A stretch of 64,000 nt of DNA from Bretschneidera sinensis (GCA_023935145.1 CM043700.1:139961328-140025327), one strand, 5' to 3'. Counted from the first letter of the stretch, positions 49,439-62,960 are shown. Numbers and translations: made by a program. The notes: generated by a model from the letters alone, not told the origin.

Positions 49439-51494
49439 TGTAACGACCCATCTCGGGTTGGCCACTCCCGAGACGGTGTCGTCAGTTTTGAAATCCTAGC
49501 ACGACACATATATGCAACAATATAAAAACATCAACTAAAATTATAAATCAATCCTTAACTCTCAACATAGGAGTTACAATATTAAAATTTCAACTGAAAT
49601 AATATATACAACATATGATGCATGAATATTTACAAATATTTTTTTTTGTTTCTTTACATTAGTCTGAGGATGTAGATCACGAGGCTTACAGATAATCACT
49701 CAGTCTGAATCACAGCTCAACAATTTATCTGTCTTATATGCTACCTGAAATTATTTAACAATAAGGAATGAGTTTCATAAGCTCAGTGAATTAAATTTAC
49801 TAGAAGTATTCAATTTGTATAATTCCAGTCACATCTTATAATTCAATTGTTCAAATAATCTTCCAATATTCATTCATATATCTCATATAATTCGATAATA
49901 GGATTCTATTATCACTACTCATATTATAATCCTCATCATTTATCAATCTCTTCTTATATTAATCATAAAATATATCAATCTTTCTTCTCATATATTTAAT
50001 CATCTTAAGACTATCAATTCGACCTCATTATTTACCTCGTTATGAGGTTCATAACATATAATCAATCATTCTGATAATTCTTATCATATCATACTTTCAT
50101 ATTACTTTCCCATCATATCTGTCTCTTTGTGTGACTCATTTATCTATCAATAAATTCACAATCAAAAATAACATTTTAGTATCTCAAGCAATAATAACCA
50201 ATATTTAAAACAAATGCAAAGCATAAATTTAAATTATCAGATCATTTTATATTATCATTTGAGAACATCTTCCCACATGTCGACATGTTTTAGCTTAGAC
50301 CGACTGTTTTCCCAGTTATTTTATTTTCAGCTACACTGGCTGCCACAATTCTTTTATTTTCATCTAGATAAGTTGTCTTCCCTATTCTTTTATTTTTACT
50401 TAAACCGGGTACCTTCCTGATTCTTTTATTTCACGCATGTGAACAATAATATGAAATATGCATATGAGCAATAAATAAAACAAGCATACATTCTAGCATT
50501 CAATTTAGCTATCTAGCTCTTTCTCAAAATTATTATTTTTATCATATTCATTAAATTATCTCCTCATATATCATATCAAATTATCAATCATAGATTGTCG
50601 AGAATTTCATTTATCCATTCATTATATATTTCATCAACTCATTATTTATTAATATTACTTCTCATATTATAAATTTTGAACATGTCAATTATTCTTATAA
50701 TATTCATCAACCAACTTTCATATATCATCTAATCATAGTATGATAATTAATTCAAATATCATAATTTTATATTTCATATTTATTTTGATTACTAAAAGTA
50801 AATCTAACTCATCACGTAGCACTTAAAGCTACTTGTAGATCTCCTCCTTGCCTTTCCTACTCCTTTCAGCAATTTCACTCGATTGTTGATCATCAACACC
50901 TAACATAATATTTATATTAAAATTTCTAATTTATTTTTCAATTCTTTCATAATTCATACCCTTTAAATTTCTATATCAAATTCCGGGTAATTTCATGTAT
51001 GCATAATTTAAAAAGTAAAATTCACATTATTACCTTTTGTTTTTCTTAAAGCTTCCCTCAAATCTCTTAAAATTTTCCTGTAAACTTCTTCAAAATTTCA
51101 ATATTTCAACATTTCTTTGAGTCTCCAAGTGTTTAAAGAAACCAAATAATTTGAATTGAAGAAATAAGAAAACCAAACGGGATTTGATAAGAAATAAATA
51201 AAATAAAACAACAACCATATATACACACACACACTAACCACCACCTGCCACTGTTTCAATTTTTGTGCTCAGTGTCCCAACATGCACACTTTGCATGTTG
51301 GACGACAACACCTGGACTTGTTGTCCATAATTTTTTTTTGTCCTTCTTTGTAACCACGCACACAATGTCCATTTTTTTTTAAATTATTATTTTATTCAAT
51401 AATAAATCTTTCATATATATATATTATTTTAATTTTATGTAATATTTATCAAATTACTTTTTAACACTTACTTTTTAAGAGCACTGGTAGTACA
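49439..51494 (-). mobile_element. solo LTR of a Ty3/Gypsy element with TAGCC target duplication
   Basis: A 2056-bp unit begins TGTAACGACCCATC and ends GGTAGTACA on the plus strand. It is flanked by perfect 5-bp repeats TAGCC (49434-49438 and 51495-51499). Reversed, its end (GGCCAACCCGAGATGGGTCG then TTACA) matches the 3' end of the 5' LTR at 58.7 kb. Its start matches the LTR start at 56158. It also carries the GACCG/CCGG subrepeats (50290-50420). No internal domain is present, so the element was lost by LTR-LTR recombination. Confidence 0.92.
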
Positions 51495-53351
51495 TAGCCA
51501 TATTTCATTGGTTTCTAGGCATACTCTTTGATATTGTTTAACTGAAATTTCACCTCTTGTTTATTTATTATTTTCCTTTTATTCCATGCATTTCTTCAGG
51601 AGAGTATTCAGTATCTTGGATGCGCATGTTTGTTTAAATAACTCTCTCAATCTGTCTTTAGTGTGTACCAGTATTTGCTCCGCTTTAAATTAGTTGGATT
51701 AACAAAAGGGAAAGTGTTAGGTACTTTGTTTATCAATCAATATATTGGTTTTAACAGTGAGTTTTGTTCAAAGAATCAATGATGATTCTGATCTTTGTCT
51801 TGTTATCTCTAAGTTAATCTCAATAATATTACCACATTTTTGGGATTTATACCTGAAGATCTTTTGAAGCCTCCAGCCCACATACTCGCAAGCAGTGAGG
51901 GAAAGTTCATCTTCATTTGTCTGCAAAACTACGCTTTATCTCTTGATCTATAACTATTATCTTTTTATAGTATTTCAGTTTCTTAGTTTTTGTTTGGTGG
52001 TTTTTTTTGCTCTCTTTCTTCTTTCTTTGGGAACGGGTGAAAATGGTTTGAAACCTTGCTATGGCCAAATGTAACTGTGTATACCTGAGATTAGGTGCTA
52101 GCTTTTTGCTATATAGTGGTAGTATTAGCACATCAACAACTGCTTCCCACTTGATGGATAACTTATCTTGATTTAGAGTACTTTTAGATGCGTGTGTGTG
52201 AGTGGAACGGGTGAAAAATCGTTCTTAAGATGAGGGATTGGACTGTGGTATATATGCTTTTGCCTAAGATCTATTTGATAAATGAGATTATGTCAAAATT
52301 TGTTTTGACTTTGTAATTTCAAGTTGACGCATTTTCCTATCCTCATAAAAGATCAAAATATACCAAACTGCTTATTGAAAAAATGGTTTTACTTTTTAAT
52401 TCAGTGGCTGTCTTTCTCGTCTGTTGGACATGCAACAACCCTTCACCCGAGCCCCCCCAAATCTACATGTCGTGTGGAATTGTCCACCCTCGTTTGTGTA
52501 CATCTTCTTAATAATGATATGCATGCTGGTTAATGCAAATATTCTATAAAATGATGGGGTATGTTATCCAGGATCAAAATGGAACCATGTTAATGGATGG
52601 TGAATTCGGATTTGATACTTATTCTCTTGGGTCTTGTCTATGAGATTCGTCGATCCTGAAAGTGTTGGACAAAATAAGGGCAACAACGACGACATAAGTT
52701 CACTCATCTTTCTGAGGAGTTTGTATCATCATGTAATTTTATTCTGCTTTGGTATTGAATACTTTCTCTACTGCCTCTTTTCTTTCCCCTCTTTGGTACA
52801 TTTAGTTCCCCGTGGAAAATTGATGGCAGAAGAATGCTTTTTAGATAGAAAATTCGTTCATTCTCTCTTTTTTCGTCCTCTTTGATGGAATAATGGCTTG
52901 ATAATTTTTCTAAAAATTTGCGGGTATTCTTAAATTTATATTTTTATCTTCGTTTCATCGTTCTCTTTTGAATAATATGAGTGCTGTTAAGAGCTAGTAG
53001 CCTGAGGAATTCAACATGGATGCTGACAAAGGAAGAATCAGTTTTATATTTCTCTTTGTTTGAAGACCCCTTATTTGTGATTATTATCTTTGTAGTACTA
53101 GAAACAGTTAGAAAAAAGTAAAAATCTTGCACCCATATATTTTGGTATGTAATTTTTAGGTCAAAATCATTAGGATTAGTTAGGTCAGTTTCACTGTTTT
53201 CTTGGTGTCTCATATTTTGAGACTTCTGTTAGTATTTTTTTTTCAACTTTTTTCTTTACTATTTTTTAATAAAAAAATTATATTTATTTCAGGGAGACTT
53301 TTTTTGTGATATAAATATGTTTCAGAAATTCATAACGTTTTGTGGGTGTTA
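51495..53351. other. AT-rich DNA between transposons
   Basis: Non-coding as far as I can tell. Reading frames are short and of low complexity. The sequence looks like intron or old intergenic DNA into which the solo LTR inserted. Nothing specific is recognised. Confidence 0.45.
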
Positions 53352-53607
53352 GGATTTGTTTGGATCCTGAAAAACGTAATGGAAAGGAAAATCCGGAGGA
53401 AAACGAGAAAGAAAAGAAATAGAAAAAATTTATTTGAAACTTATTTTCTTCGCTTAATTTTTTTTTTTATGTTATGTTGCCATTTTTACAAAAAAAAATA
53501 AAATAAAATTATGCTGACATCAAATGAAACAAAGAAAAATGTTTCAGTTTTTGTTTTTCATTTTTTTTCAATCTTCTTTTTCTTCAGATTCAGGATCCAA
53601 ACATACC
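53352..53607. mobile_element. ~256-bp MITE
   Basis: The left end reads GGATTTGTTTGGATCCTGAA after TTA (53349-53351). The right end, reverse-complemented, reads GGTATGTTTGGATCCTGAA. The shared TGTTTGGATCCTGAA forms terminal inverted repeats. The interior is A/T-rich without coding sequence. The right target duplication is not preserved. Confidence 0.65.
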
Positions 53608-53744
53608 AAAACTTCATGGAAAGTTGTATTCATGAAGCTAAAAATAATTATTTGTAATGATTTACTAAGATGGAAGCAAAGGTTTTAACCAAGTTTTTGA
53701 GGTGTTGCCTTTCTGTGTTTGTCTTATTATTTTTATTTTTAATT

Positions 53745-53761
53745 CCCCCCCCCCCCCCCCC
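53745..53761 (+). repeat. 17-base C homopolymer
   Basis: A run of C between AATT and TCTTCTTATTATCTGG. A second copy of CTTATTATCTGG follows at once, suggesting slippage or a micro-duplication. The run length may be inexact. Confidence 0.8.
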
Positions 53762-54499
53762 TCTTCTTATTATCTGGCCTTCTTATTATCTGGTCTGGTA
53801 TCATGCAGCCACTGTAATACCCCTTTCGCTCTCTTAGTGTGGGTATAATTTCTTGGTTTGCTCTCTTAGAATTTCAAAATGTAAATATGTGTTTGTTTAC
53901 CTGATTTTTTAAGCATGCTCCAATCTGCAAAAATGATTTTAAATAAACGATATATGTTCTATAACTTGTGAATTTGTTCGTAGCTTGGTGTGATTCTTAC
54001 GTTCCATTTAATTCCTAAAATGTTTTTTCTTTACATATTCACATGAGACTTGTCATGACTTATTGAAAGTAGGTAAGAAACTTTTCTTGGCACATTACTT
54101 GGCAATGGATTTACATTAAGCTAGTTAATTTGGAAGCATTAATAATTGAAACTCTTTTTGTCATTCTCAAATTTGTCATTGTATGTTATTGGCGTGTTTT
54201 GCTTTGAGTTCCCTACATACATCTCTATGCTCTATTGATCTTTCGTGCTTCACATATTGATATATTATTTGACTTATAGGGTTTGAGGATGGCAAACCAA
54301 CCAAATTGGATAGTTGAGGTGAAATAAGCATAAGAATAAATTGGACAGTTGAGGCAAACCCTTTTGCATGAAGAATTTTGGGTCATTCATTTCCATTTTA
54401 TAAAATTCTCAAAGTTGTATTTAATCCATGATTATTGTATCTTAAAGTTGTCATCAATTATCTTATTTTAAATAAGAAAACTATGTTTTAAATATTGAA

Positions 54500-55016
54500 C
54501 CATTTTCCAATAAGAATGATGGGTTGGTTGTTCACATTTTATCAAATTGTGAAAGTTGTGTTGTATTTTTTATTTTAATTTTTTAGAATTAATTTAACAA
54601 ATAAACATACATGATATGGTGAGGGATAAAAGATTGGTCATGTTTGATTCATGGTATATAAAAAATATTAAAAATAAAATATTATTAATTATTTTCAAGT
54701 ATTTGGTATGTGCTAAAAATGTATTTAGTAAATATGAAAAATAAAATTAATATAGATTTCAAATTTAAAATAAAAATTGAAAACTGTGAACAATTATAAG
54801 TAGGTATATCCAAGCAATTTTCTATTTTCAAAACAGTTTTTAAAATAAGATTATCTAAACAACATTTCATTGTTTTCTGTTTTGGAAACAATTTTCGAGT
54901 TATAATTATCTAAACATATTTTCTTCATAAAACATAAAAAAAAAACTGTTTTCATTTTTCATTTTCAAAAACTGTTTTCGAAAACTGAAAACTGGAAACT
55001 GTTACCCAAACATGTC
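54500..55016 (-). mobile_element. PIF/Harbinger-like element, copy 3 (inverted)
   Basis: The right-hand end GTTACCCAAACATGTC is the reverse of the left end of the 44136 element. Read on the minus strand it matches that element from its end through ATATACCATGAATCAAACAT and on through AAATACAACACAACTTTCAC, roughly 500 bp, farther than the 19 kb copy. After about 54500 the match stops, so only the 5' end survives. Confidence 0.72.
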
Positions 55017-55269
55017 ATTAACTACTGCATTAAACATTACAACAATAAAAAAGTAAAATGTTAAAGGAAGGGGTTTGGAAATCTCAACGTTTTATATATT
55101 CATAAATTTATGTGTTATTTAGAATTCATATATACATTAATGAATGAGATTACATCATTTTTTTTCAAAAGACAAAAAAAGAAAGTAAAAGATGGAAGGA
55201 ACCCTAAAATGAATGAGTAATAATCTCACGGATCAGATTTCATAGAGAAATACTTGATTGATTTGAGTC

Positions 55270-56157
55270 TAAAACATTGGTTTAGGTTTTTGTTGATCAA
55301 GTGTCTATTGACCCTAAATGATTTTGATAGTGACAAAAATCTTAATTAAGCAATAATGAATATTACTTAGGTAATACATATTATTAATAGTGTTTATACA
55401 ACAAAAGAGATCAAGATTGTAGAAAATGGTGAATCAAAGTGATGATCTCCAAAGTCAATAAGCTCTCCAAAAGATTAAATTTAAGGAAAATAATTGAAAT
55501 GCAACTTCAAAGACAAAAGAGTTAAATTATAGGTTTGAATCCTAGGATACACTTTGTAAGCATTTCAATTTTTAGGAGCTAATTAAATTTGCATTGTATT
55601 TTATTACATAGCTTTAATTAATTGAAGATCTAAAATCTTTACGTGATTTTATTAAATGCAAATATTAAATTCTTTGGGCTCAATACTTAATATGCTCTAA
55701 TTGAACTTAAGAAGTATTTATGTTGACATAGAAAATTATTTGAGCATTTGTAATATATCATTCTTCATATATCTTGCACACACATTATGCTTAAATTTGT
55801 AATATGTTTTGTCATCATAAAAAATACCTCAATCAAGAAATTGATTACATTAATTTTGATGATAACAAAACTCTTTTGAAGTATTTAACTCGTGTGTTTA
55901 ATGTGCAAGAAAGTTTGATTCAATTGGGAGATTTTTCAGAACCCAAAAATCCAAAAAAAATGAAAAAAAAATATGAAGAAAATAGATACTAAAAACACTA
56001 TTCATCTTGAAAAACACTGTAGCAATACACAAAAACTGACTCAGTCGATTGGGTGCTCAAAAAATCAGTTTTTGCATCAGTTATAAAGATAGTCGACTGC
56101 CATAAGTAGACAGTCGACTGGGCAAATTACAGCGGTTATATTTTTTAATTTAAAAAT
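55270..56157 (+). other. possible Copia-type LTR relic flanking the Gypsy element
   Basis: Segments such as GATCAAGTGTCTATTGACCC, GATAGTGACAAAAATC, and the repeated AGTCGACTG (56091-56099 and 56111-56119), with CAGTTATAA between related copies, are reminiscent of SIRE/Tork Copia LTRs. No second LTR or coding domain is visible and the boundaries are unknown. Confidence 0.3.
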
Positions 56158-57477
56158 TGTAATACCTGTGTTTGCGAAATAAGTGTAAAGAAATAATTTA
56201 ATAAATATGTCTTGAAATTTAAATAGAATATTTATGCAAAGGATTGGTATTGAATAAAATGAATTTAAAAAAAAAAAAGAATAGTGAATAGTAAAAAAAA
56301 AGGACGTGAACATCCAGGTCCCAGAAGAAAGAAAAGAAGGAAAAAAAGAAAAAAATAATATATATATATATATTAAATTATTATTTAAAAAAATAATAAT
56401 ACAAAGTCAACAAATGAGGTAGCAGATGGCAGCACCTGCTGCCAAGCAAAGAAAAATGAAATGCAGAGTTTCAAATGAAACTCTGCAAGTCTTGCACGTC
56501 TCATGAAACGTGGATACAATGCAGACTGATTAGGGGGGATTTAAGACAGATTGAGGACACATTTGAGGCTGCCGAGAGTTAAGCAGAGAGCTTGTGTATA
56601 TATATACACCTATGTGAAATCTGTAACAGATGTCACATAGTTTCTTTCAACTTATCGTTTCTTTCTCAAAATATTTGGGGACTCAAAGAAATGCTGGAAG
56701 AGCAAAATTTTGAAGAGATTTTCTGCGGAATTGCATAGAGAATCAGGAAAAACTATTAGAGAAATAGAAGGTAATAACATAGTGTTTATTTTTGAATTTA
56801 TGACATTTATAAAATTCTCAGAAAGTCAAAGTGGAAATTTTCTAAGTGTGTGGTTTATACCGAATTGAAGAATAAATTAGAAAATTTATAAATATCAGGT
56901 GTTGACGATCTACAACTGGAGAAATTTCTGAGAGAAACGGGAAAGATAAGAAGATGATCTACGGGTAGCTTTAAGAGCTACGTGGTGAGTTTGATTTACT
57001 TTAAGTAGTCTAAATAAAAATCAATTATTTGGTGATAATATTAAATTTAATTATTAAAGTATGATTGGGTGGTAGATAAATCTCTGGGTGAATAGATATG
57101 GTATAGATGTTGGAATCATAGAAAATTATTCTGTGAAAAGAAATATTATTAGAAAAATGAGTTGATTTAATAATAGAAGTGAGAAGTGATAAATAAAATT
57201 CTTGATGAGCTATGATTGAGATTTTGATACGAATTATGATGAGATGAATTTTAGTGGATCTTGACAAATTTTGATGGATGAATTTATATGATTTGGGATG
57301 GAATTTGGGTGAATCTTGACAAGCTTTAATGGATTATTTGATGTGATTTAGGATGAGAGAAATTTTTGAGAATAATCAGGATAGTCAATTTAAGCGTTTT
57401 AAATTTATGTGTTGTTTTTATATTGCAGTTTATATGCATATTTCATATCATGGCTTATATACATATGCATTAAATGA

Positions 57478-57805
57478 GAAAGAAAAGAATCGAGAAGGCA
57501 GTCGGTCTAATGAAAGAAAAGAACCGAAAAGACAGTCGGTCTAATGAAAATGAAAGAACCGGGAAGGTAGCTGGTCTAATTGAAAAACTGTGACAACCGG
57601 TATATACTGGAAATAAATTTTGTGACAGCCGGGATAAGCTATAAAGAATCGGGAAGGCAGCCGGTCTAATTGAAAAACTGTGACAGCCGGTATATGCTGG
57701 AAATAAATTTCGTGATAGCTGGGATAAGCTGTAAAGAACTGGGAAAGTAGTTGGTCTAAATAAGAATGAAAGAACCAGGAAGGCAGCCGATCTAAGATAA
57801 TAATA
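57478..57805 (+). repeat. tandem subrepeats in the 5' LTR, zone 1
   Basis: Roughly six to eight imperfect units, each with a variant of AACCGGGAAGGCAGCCGGTC followed by TAA, and intervening GTGACAGCCGGTATATGCTGG or close variants. The same motifs occur reversed in the solo LTR. They can be read in frame for over 100 codons, which explains a spurious open frame. Confidence 0.88.
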
Positions 57806-57887
57806 ACCTGTCGACAGGTGGGAAGACGTTCCCATCATAATCATTCATGCATTTGCATTTGTTTTTATTATTGCTGCATTATTAAAA

Positions 57888-58160
57888 AGCTGAGATGTGG
57901 TTGAGTCTCATAAAAAGAGACAACTATGATGATGAGATTATTGAAATGCTGAGATGTGGTTGAGTCTCATAAAAAGAGACAATTATGATGAAAATATCAT
58001 TGAAATGCTGAGATGTGATGTATTATCGTGAATATAATTATAGATTATCGAATCCCACAGAAAAAGAGAGTTATGATGATAGTATTATTAAAATGCTGAT
58101 GTGTGGTATGTTATTTGGAAATTGTTTATAGATGATTTGGTCTCACAGAGAGAGACACTT
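57888..58160 (+). repeat. tandem subrepeats in the 5' LTR, zone 2
   Basis: Four to five imperfect units with AATGCTGAGATGTGGTTGAG and TCTCATAAAAAGAGACAA, plus ATGATGATGA spacers. The period is near 60-70 bp and the units diverge to the right. Confidence 0.88.
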
Positions 58161-58748
58161 ATGGTAAGCAAGAAGTAGAGAATGATAAGAACCATCTAGA
58201 TGATGGATTTTATGATGTGAACCTTATTACGAGGTAATTATGAGATAATTAATGATTTTAAGGTGGACCAATGATTGAGAAGAAGATATTTATAGAGAAT
58301 GACTCGTATGACATGTGTAATGATAGTAGAAAGTTGTCATCAGGTTATGTGAAAAATAAAAGATTAAATAATAAATGACTATTTATGGAATTTGGAATAC
58401 TTTTAGTAAATTTAATTAACTGAGCTTGTGAAGCTCACCCCTCATTGTACAATGATTTTCAGGTAGCAGGCTTGGCAAATAATGTGGTGAGTTGAGGTTC
58501 AGAGGAAACCATTTCTGTAAGCCACATGCGTGTCATAATCCTCAGACTAATGAGAAAATAAAATGAAAAATTTATTTGTAAATCTTCATGCATTTTACGT
58601 TGTATAGAATGCTTAAAGGTCGGATTGAGGTAAAAATTTTCTTGTGATGTTATTGATTTTTATTGTTGCATATATATGTCATGCTTGGATTCTCATAATG
58701 TGATGACACCGTTTCGAGGTGGCCAACCCAGGATGGGTCGTTACAATT

Positions 58749-58760
58749 TTGGTATCAGAG
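58749..58760 (+). other. primer binding site for initiator tRNA-Met
   Basis: TTGGTATCAGAG lies three bases after the 5' LTR. TGGTATCAGAG is the usual complement of the 3' end of plant initiator tRNA-Met. The base that would normally follow (C) is T here. Confidence 0.85.
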
Positions 58761-58829
58761 TATTAGGTTTTATGATTTTGTAGACTGCATAAGAAAGTAA
58801 GAAAGTGAAAGATTAAAGTAAATTATAAT

Positions 58830-60060
58830 GAACAGTCTAAGGATGACACATGGACGCGCTAGAGCTAGAGTTAGAATTGTTGATTTGAGAGGGCATGGTA
58901 GGCCCACAATATTTTGATAAGTCGAGGTTAAGTCTGAATCTGTGGTTCCTAGAAGGGAACGTGTTGATAATATAATTGATATTAGTAGAAAGAGATGAGC
59001 TAAGATAAGCTCTTACTCATACTTTTGAGAAAATAATGAATCAGATGATCGAGTGGATAATTTATAGCATCAACAGACTAGAGCAGTGTCTGATGTTGTT
59101 AATCCAGTAATGGTAGACACTTAAAGAGGGGAAAAGTGGATTTATACATAAGATGCAGGGAGGTATAATTAAGCTAAATGTTTTGTTATTTAAAGGATCT
59201 ATGAATCCTTTTACGCTTAAGTTTCGGAGAAATATGTGGAGGCATTATTTAGTATTTTTACGACGGATGATTGCCTTTACTTCGTTTAAGTTCGAAAGAG
59301 ACATTTTGTAAATGGTAGAAGGATATTCTTCCCAAGCTAAGTACAAATATTGATAGACCCTTAACCTGAAATAGGTTTAAGGAAGTTTTTCTTGATAGAT
59401 ATTTTCCTTATATCTCTAGAGCTCAACAAGATAGAGATATTATTTATTTGCGACTATGGCTCGGTATGATAGCAGATTTATGGTTTTGTCAATGGTTGTA
59501 CCAAAAATAGTAGACCAAGAGGAGAAGAAGTGTAAGAGGTTCAAAGATGAACGATGTTTTAAGGCTTGATCGAAATTATCTTACATGAGGCATATAAATT
59601 ATGTCAGATTGGTGGATATATTATTTCAGATCGAGAGAGATGTGATGGAGTTTAAGAGAAAGAGAAAGAGTGGTTAAAGAGGCTTAGACATGAAAGTTAT
59701 AGAGGTAGTGTCAGTATGAATGTGCAGGTTGGGAGACCACCCAAAGGAGGCATTCCTTGTCACAGGGAACTGAAGTACAGAGTCAGAGGAAAACATGATC
59801 TATTACTTCTGTAGCTCGGAATACTATTGGTGGGACCTTTAGATTTGGGAGACAAATTATGGGAACTGGAAGTCATGATAGAGGAAGTAAGTATGCCACC
59901 AAGTGGAAGTGGTAATCTGATATATGATTGAGATATAAACGTTTTTTATACTTATATTCATGCAAGACATTTATCCCAAAATTTTCAAAATTTGAAGTGC
60001 TTTATGTGTGGAGAAAATGGACATGTCAATATTGGTTGATCTTGATGCAACATATTTTTT
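58830..60060 (+). pseudogene. degenerate gag region
   Basis: Starts with ATGAACAGTCTAAGGATGAC and an Arg/Ala-rich segment typical of plant Gypsy gag. Stops and frame changes recur throughout. A zinc knuckle is still visible at 59998-60040 as CFMCGENGH, with the last Cys lost. Confidence 0.7.
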
Positions 60061-62960
60061 TTGCATCCAATATTCATATAAAGTCTATTGAAGTATGTGT
60101 TAGTCCTTTGATGCAAAAATATTTTGTTGAAATTTTCACTAAAGATGGAGTGCTAATCATAAATGTTTACAAGGTTGTGTGATTCATATCAGCGATAGAA
60201 AATCTGAAGTTGATTTATATTCTTTGAATATGATTGATTGTTCCAAAAAGAAGGTAGTGTTCAAGATGTGGACATGAGGAGTGTAATTTTCAGAGAGAAC
60301 ATAAAACACTCTCGAACTATTTTATTTTGCTCTGACCACTAGAAGATAGTCGAAGAAGGGTTGTGAGAAGTACTTGACATACATAATGAATTCCAAAAAG
60401 GAAAATAGGAAGAAATCTTAGTGATGAAAGAATATTCTAATGTAATTCTTGATGAGTTGCCTAGGTTGTATCCCAGTAGAGAGATTAAATCCTCTATTGA
60501 TGTGATACCAGGATCATCACATATATTTAATAACACCCTACAGAATGACATCAGCTGAATTGAGAGAGTTGAACGTACCTTTTTAAGAATTTTTGAACAA
60601 ACAATTGATCTGACTTAATGTATTTGGGGAAGCCTATGTGTTGTTCCTGAAAGAAAAAAATGGAATGATAGGAGTATGTATAAACTACAGATAGTTGGAA
60701 TAAGAACAAATATATTTTACCCAAGATAAATGAATTGTTTGAGCAGTTGTAAGGAGTGAGAATGTTTTCTAAGATAAATCTGAGATCATATTATCACCAA
60801 TTGAAGATAGAGAAAGGAGACACGCCTAAGATTATTTTTATGACATGTTATGGTCATAAGTTTCTTGTGATGACATTTGGATTGAATAATATTCCAGAAA
60901 CATTCATAGGCTGGATGAATAAAGTGTTCGAACAATTTCTTGATAATCTTATGGTTGTGTTCATCGATAACATCTTGGTATATTTTAAGACTACGGAAGA
61001 GCAAGTAAAAAATTTAGAAATTGTGTGGGAGACTTTGAGGAGAAAGAGATTGTATGATATAAGTTCTCTAAGTGTGAGTGTTGACGGAGTGAAATAAATT
61101 TCTTGGAACATGTCATGTCGGGAATGGCATAACAGATGATCTATAAAAAGAAGAGGCAATGTTAAGTTGGGAGAGACCAAGTAATATGACTGAGATTAGA
61201 ATCTTCTTGAGTTAGCTGATTATTATAGAAGATTCTTTCAGAATTATTGTTTTTATTATTGTAATACGGTTGAATAGACTGACTAGGAAAAATGTGAGAT
61301 TTGTATGGTAAGGAAAGTATGAGAAAATTTTTCCAATTCCTAAAAAGAGAAATTAACTACAACTCCAATTTTGGTGTTTCCTTCTGATGATAAAGGATTT
61401 ATAGTGTATAGTGATACGTCACATAAATGATTAGGATATGTGTAACATAGGAAAGTTGTGGGCTGTACTTCTAAGCAATTGAGGATTTATGATAAGAAAT
61501 TTCCCTACTCATGACTTAGAGTTGGTTGCTATAGTGTTTACTTTAAATATTGGAGATATCATCTGTATGGAGCCACTTGTGAGATAGTCATGGGTTATAA
61601 AAGTTGGACATACTTACCTAACCAGAGGGAGTTGAATTGGAGGCAGAGTTGGTAGATGAAGTTGATTAGTAATGATGATTGTACAATTCACTATCATCTA
61701 GAAAATGCGAAGATGATAATTGATACATTGAGTAGAAAGTCTACAAGAAAGTTAACTGCTATTGGGAGTCCTTATATGAAATTAATGATAAATTTAAGAG
61801 AAATAAGAATGAAGTTGAATATCAGTGATAGAGGATCATGGTTAATAAATATGGTTGTACAGTAATCCATAACGAAATGTTTTAGAGATGCAAGGTAGAG
61901 ATAAAGAGATAGAAAAAGATTAAGCATTGAGTGCTTATTAGAAAGTATTATGAGTTTAAAATTGAAGTGAGAGTATTTTAGTATTGGAACTTGGAAATTG
62001 TGTTCCAAATAATGTGAAGTTAAGAGAGGGGATAATGAAAAAGGTACATGATGATGTAGATTCGATGCAACTAAGTAACAATAAGATGTACACAGGAATG
62101 AGACCGAAATTCTGATGGTCAAGATGGAAGAGGGATATAGCTGAGATTGTGAGGTTGTATGAAGTACCATTAGTCATAGTGTCAAATAAAGATGCTATAT
62201 TGGGAAAGGATTTCAGAAAGCCACGGGTACACAGTGGCAATTTAATATAATTTTCATGCTCATATTGGATTTTTTTTTATAATAGAAGATATGCTAAGGA
62301 CAAATGTGATGAATTTCTCAGTAAGTTGAGATGCTTACATGTCATTGATTGAAGTTGTTTATAATAATCAGTATCAAATTTGTATTGGGATGGCACCCAT
62401 TGAGACATTGTATGATAGGAGGTGTAGAACTCCTATATGTTAAGAAGAAATGGAATAGAAAATATATCTGGTCTATCTATTTTTGAGCTAACAATAGAAA
62501 TGATCGAATTTGTTAGAGAGAACTGTAAAGCAGCCTAGAGTAGACCTCTTGAGTCTCAAGTAGATGATTGGGTGTATTGAAAAATATCTCAATGGAAAGG
62601 CATATTGAAATTTAAACAGTAAAGGAAAGCTAAATCTAACGTTTATGGGACCTTGTGAGGTGGTTGAGGGAGTTGGACTTGTTGTGAATAGCTTGGGTTT
62701 GCCTACAGAATTGAAGCGGTGGCATAACGTATTTCATGCTTACTTTTGAGAAAGTGTTTACATGATGAATATTATAATATTTCGAGCTAAACTATAGAAA
62801 AAAAAAGATTGGGTTTATGTGTAAGTAACAGAGAGGATTTTAGACAAAAGATCAAGTCTAGTATAATAAAATAATTTCATCAGTTTAAGTTCTGTGGCGG
62901 AATAAGGATGTTGAAGAGATTACGTGAAAGCGTGAGACAAGTATGAAGAAGTATTATTTA
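60030..62960 (+). pseudogene. degenerate pol region: protease, RT, RNase H, integrase, chromodomain
   Basis: A protease-like DLDATYFF lies near 60040-60065, where a D-S/T-G motif is expected. The longest domain piece is reverse transcriptase at 60756-61097, with FSKINLRSYYHQLKIEKGD, TFGLNNIPETF and VFIDNILVYF; the catalytic second Asp is Asn. RNase H traces (VYSDTSHK, YPTHDLELVAIVFTL) lie near 61400-61560. Late integrase traces (GPCEVVEGVGLVV, ELKRWHNVFHA) lie near 62650-62740, and a chromodomain-like VLWRNKDVEEIT with an internal stop near 62890-62930. No intact product is possible. Confidence 0.85.

Larger units (their letters stand above)
56158..58745 (+). repeat. 5' LTR (2588 bp)
   Basis: Begins TGTAATACC and ends GGGTCGTTACA, so the ends form a TGTAA/TTACA inverted repeat. 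A TATATATATA box is near 56596-56606, followed by a hairpin. The LTR carries two internal tandem-repeat zones and ends immediately before the primer site. Confidence 0.93.

Noticed and set aside
57470..57844. 124-codon minus-strand frame in the LTR
   Set aside because: It follows the tandem LTR subrepeats and has no domain.
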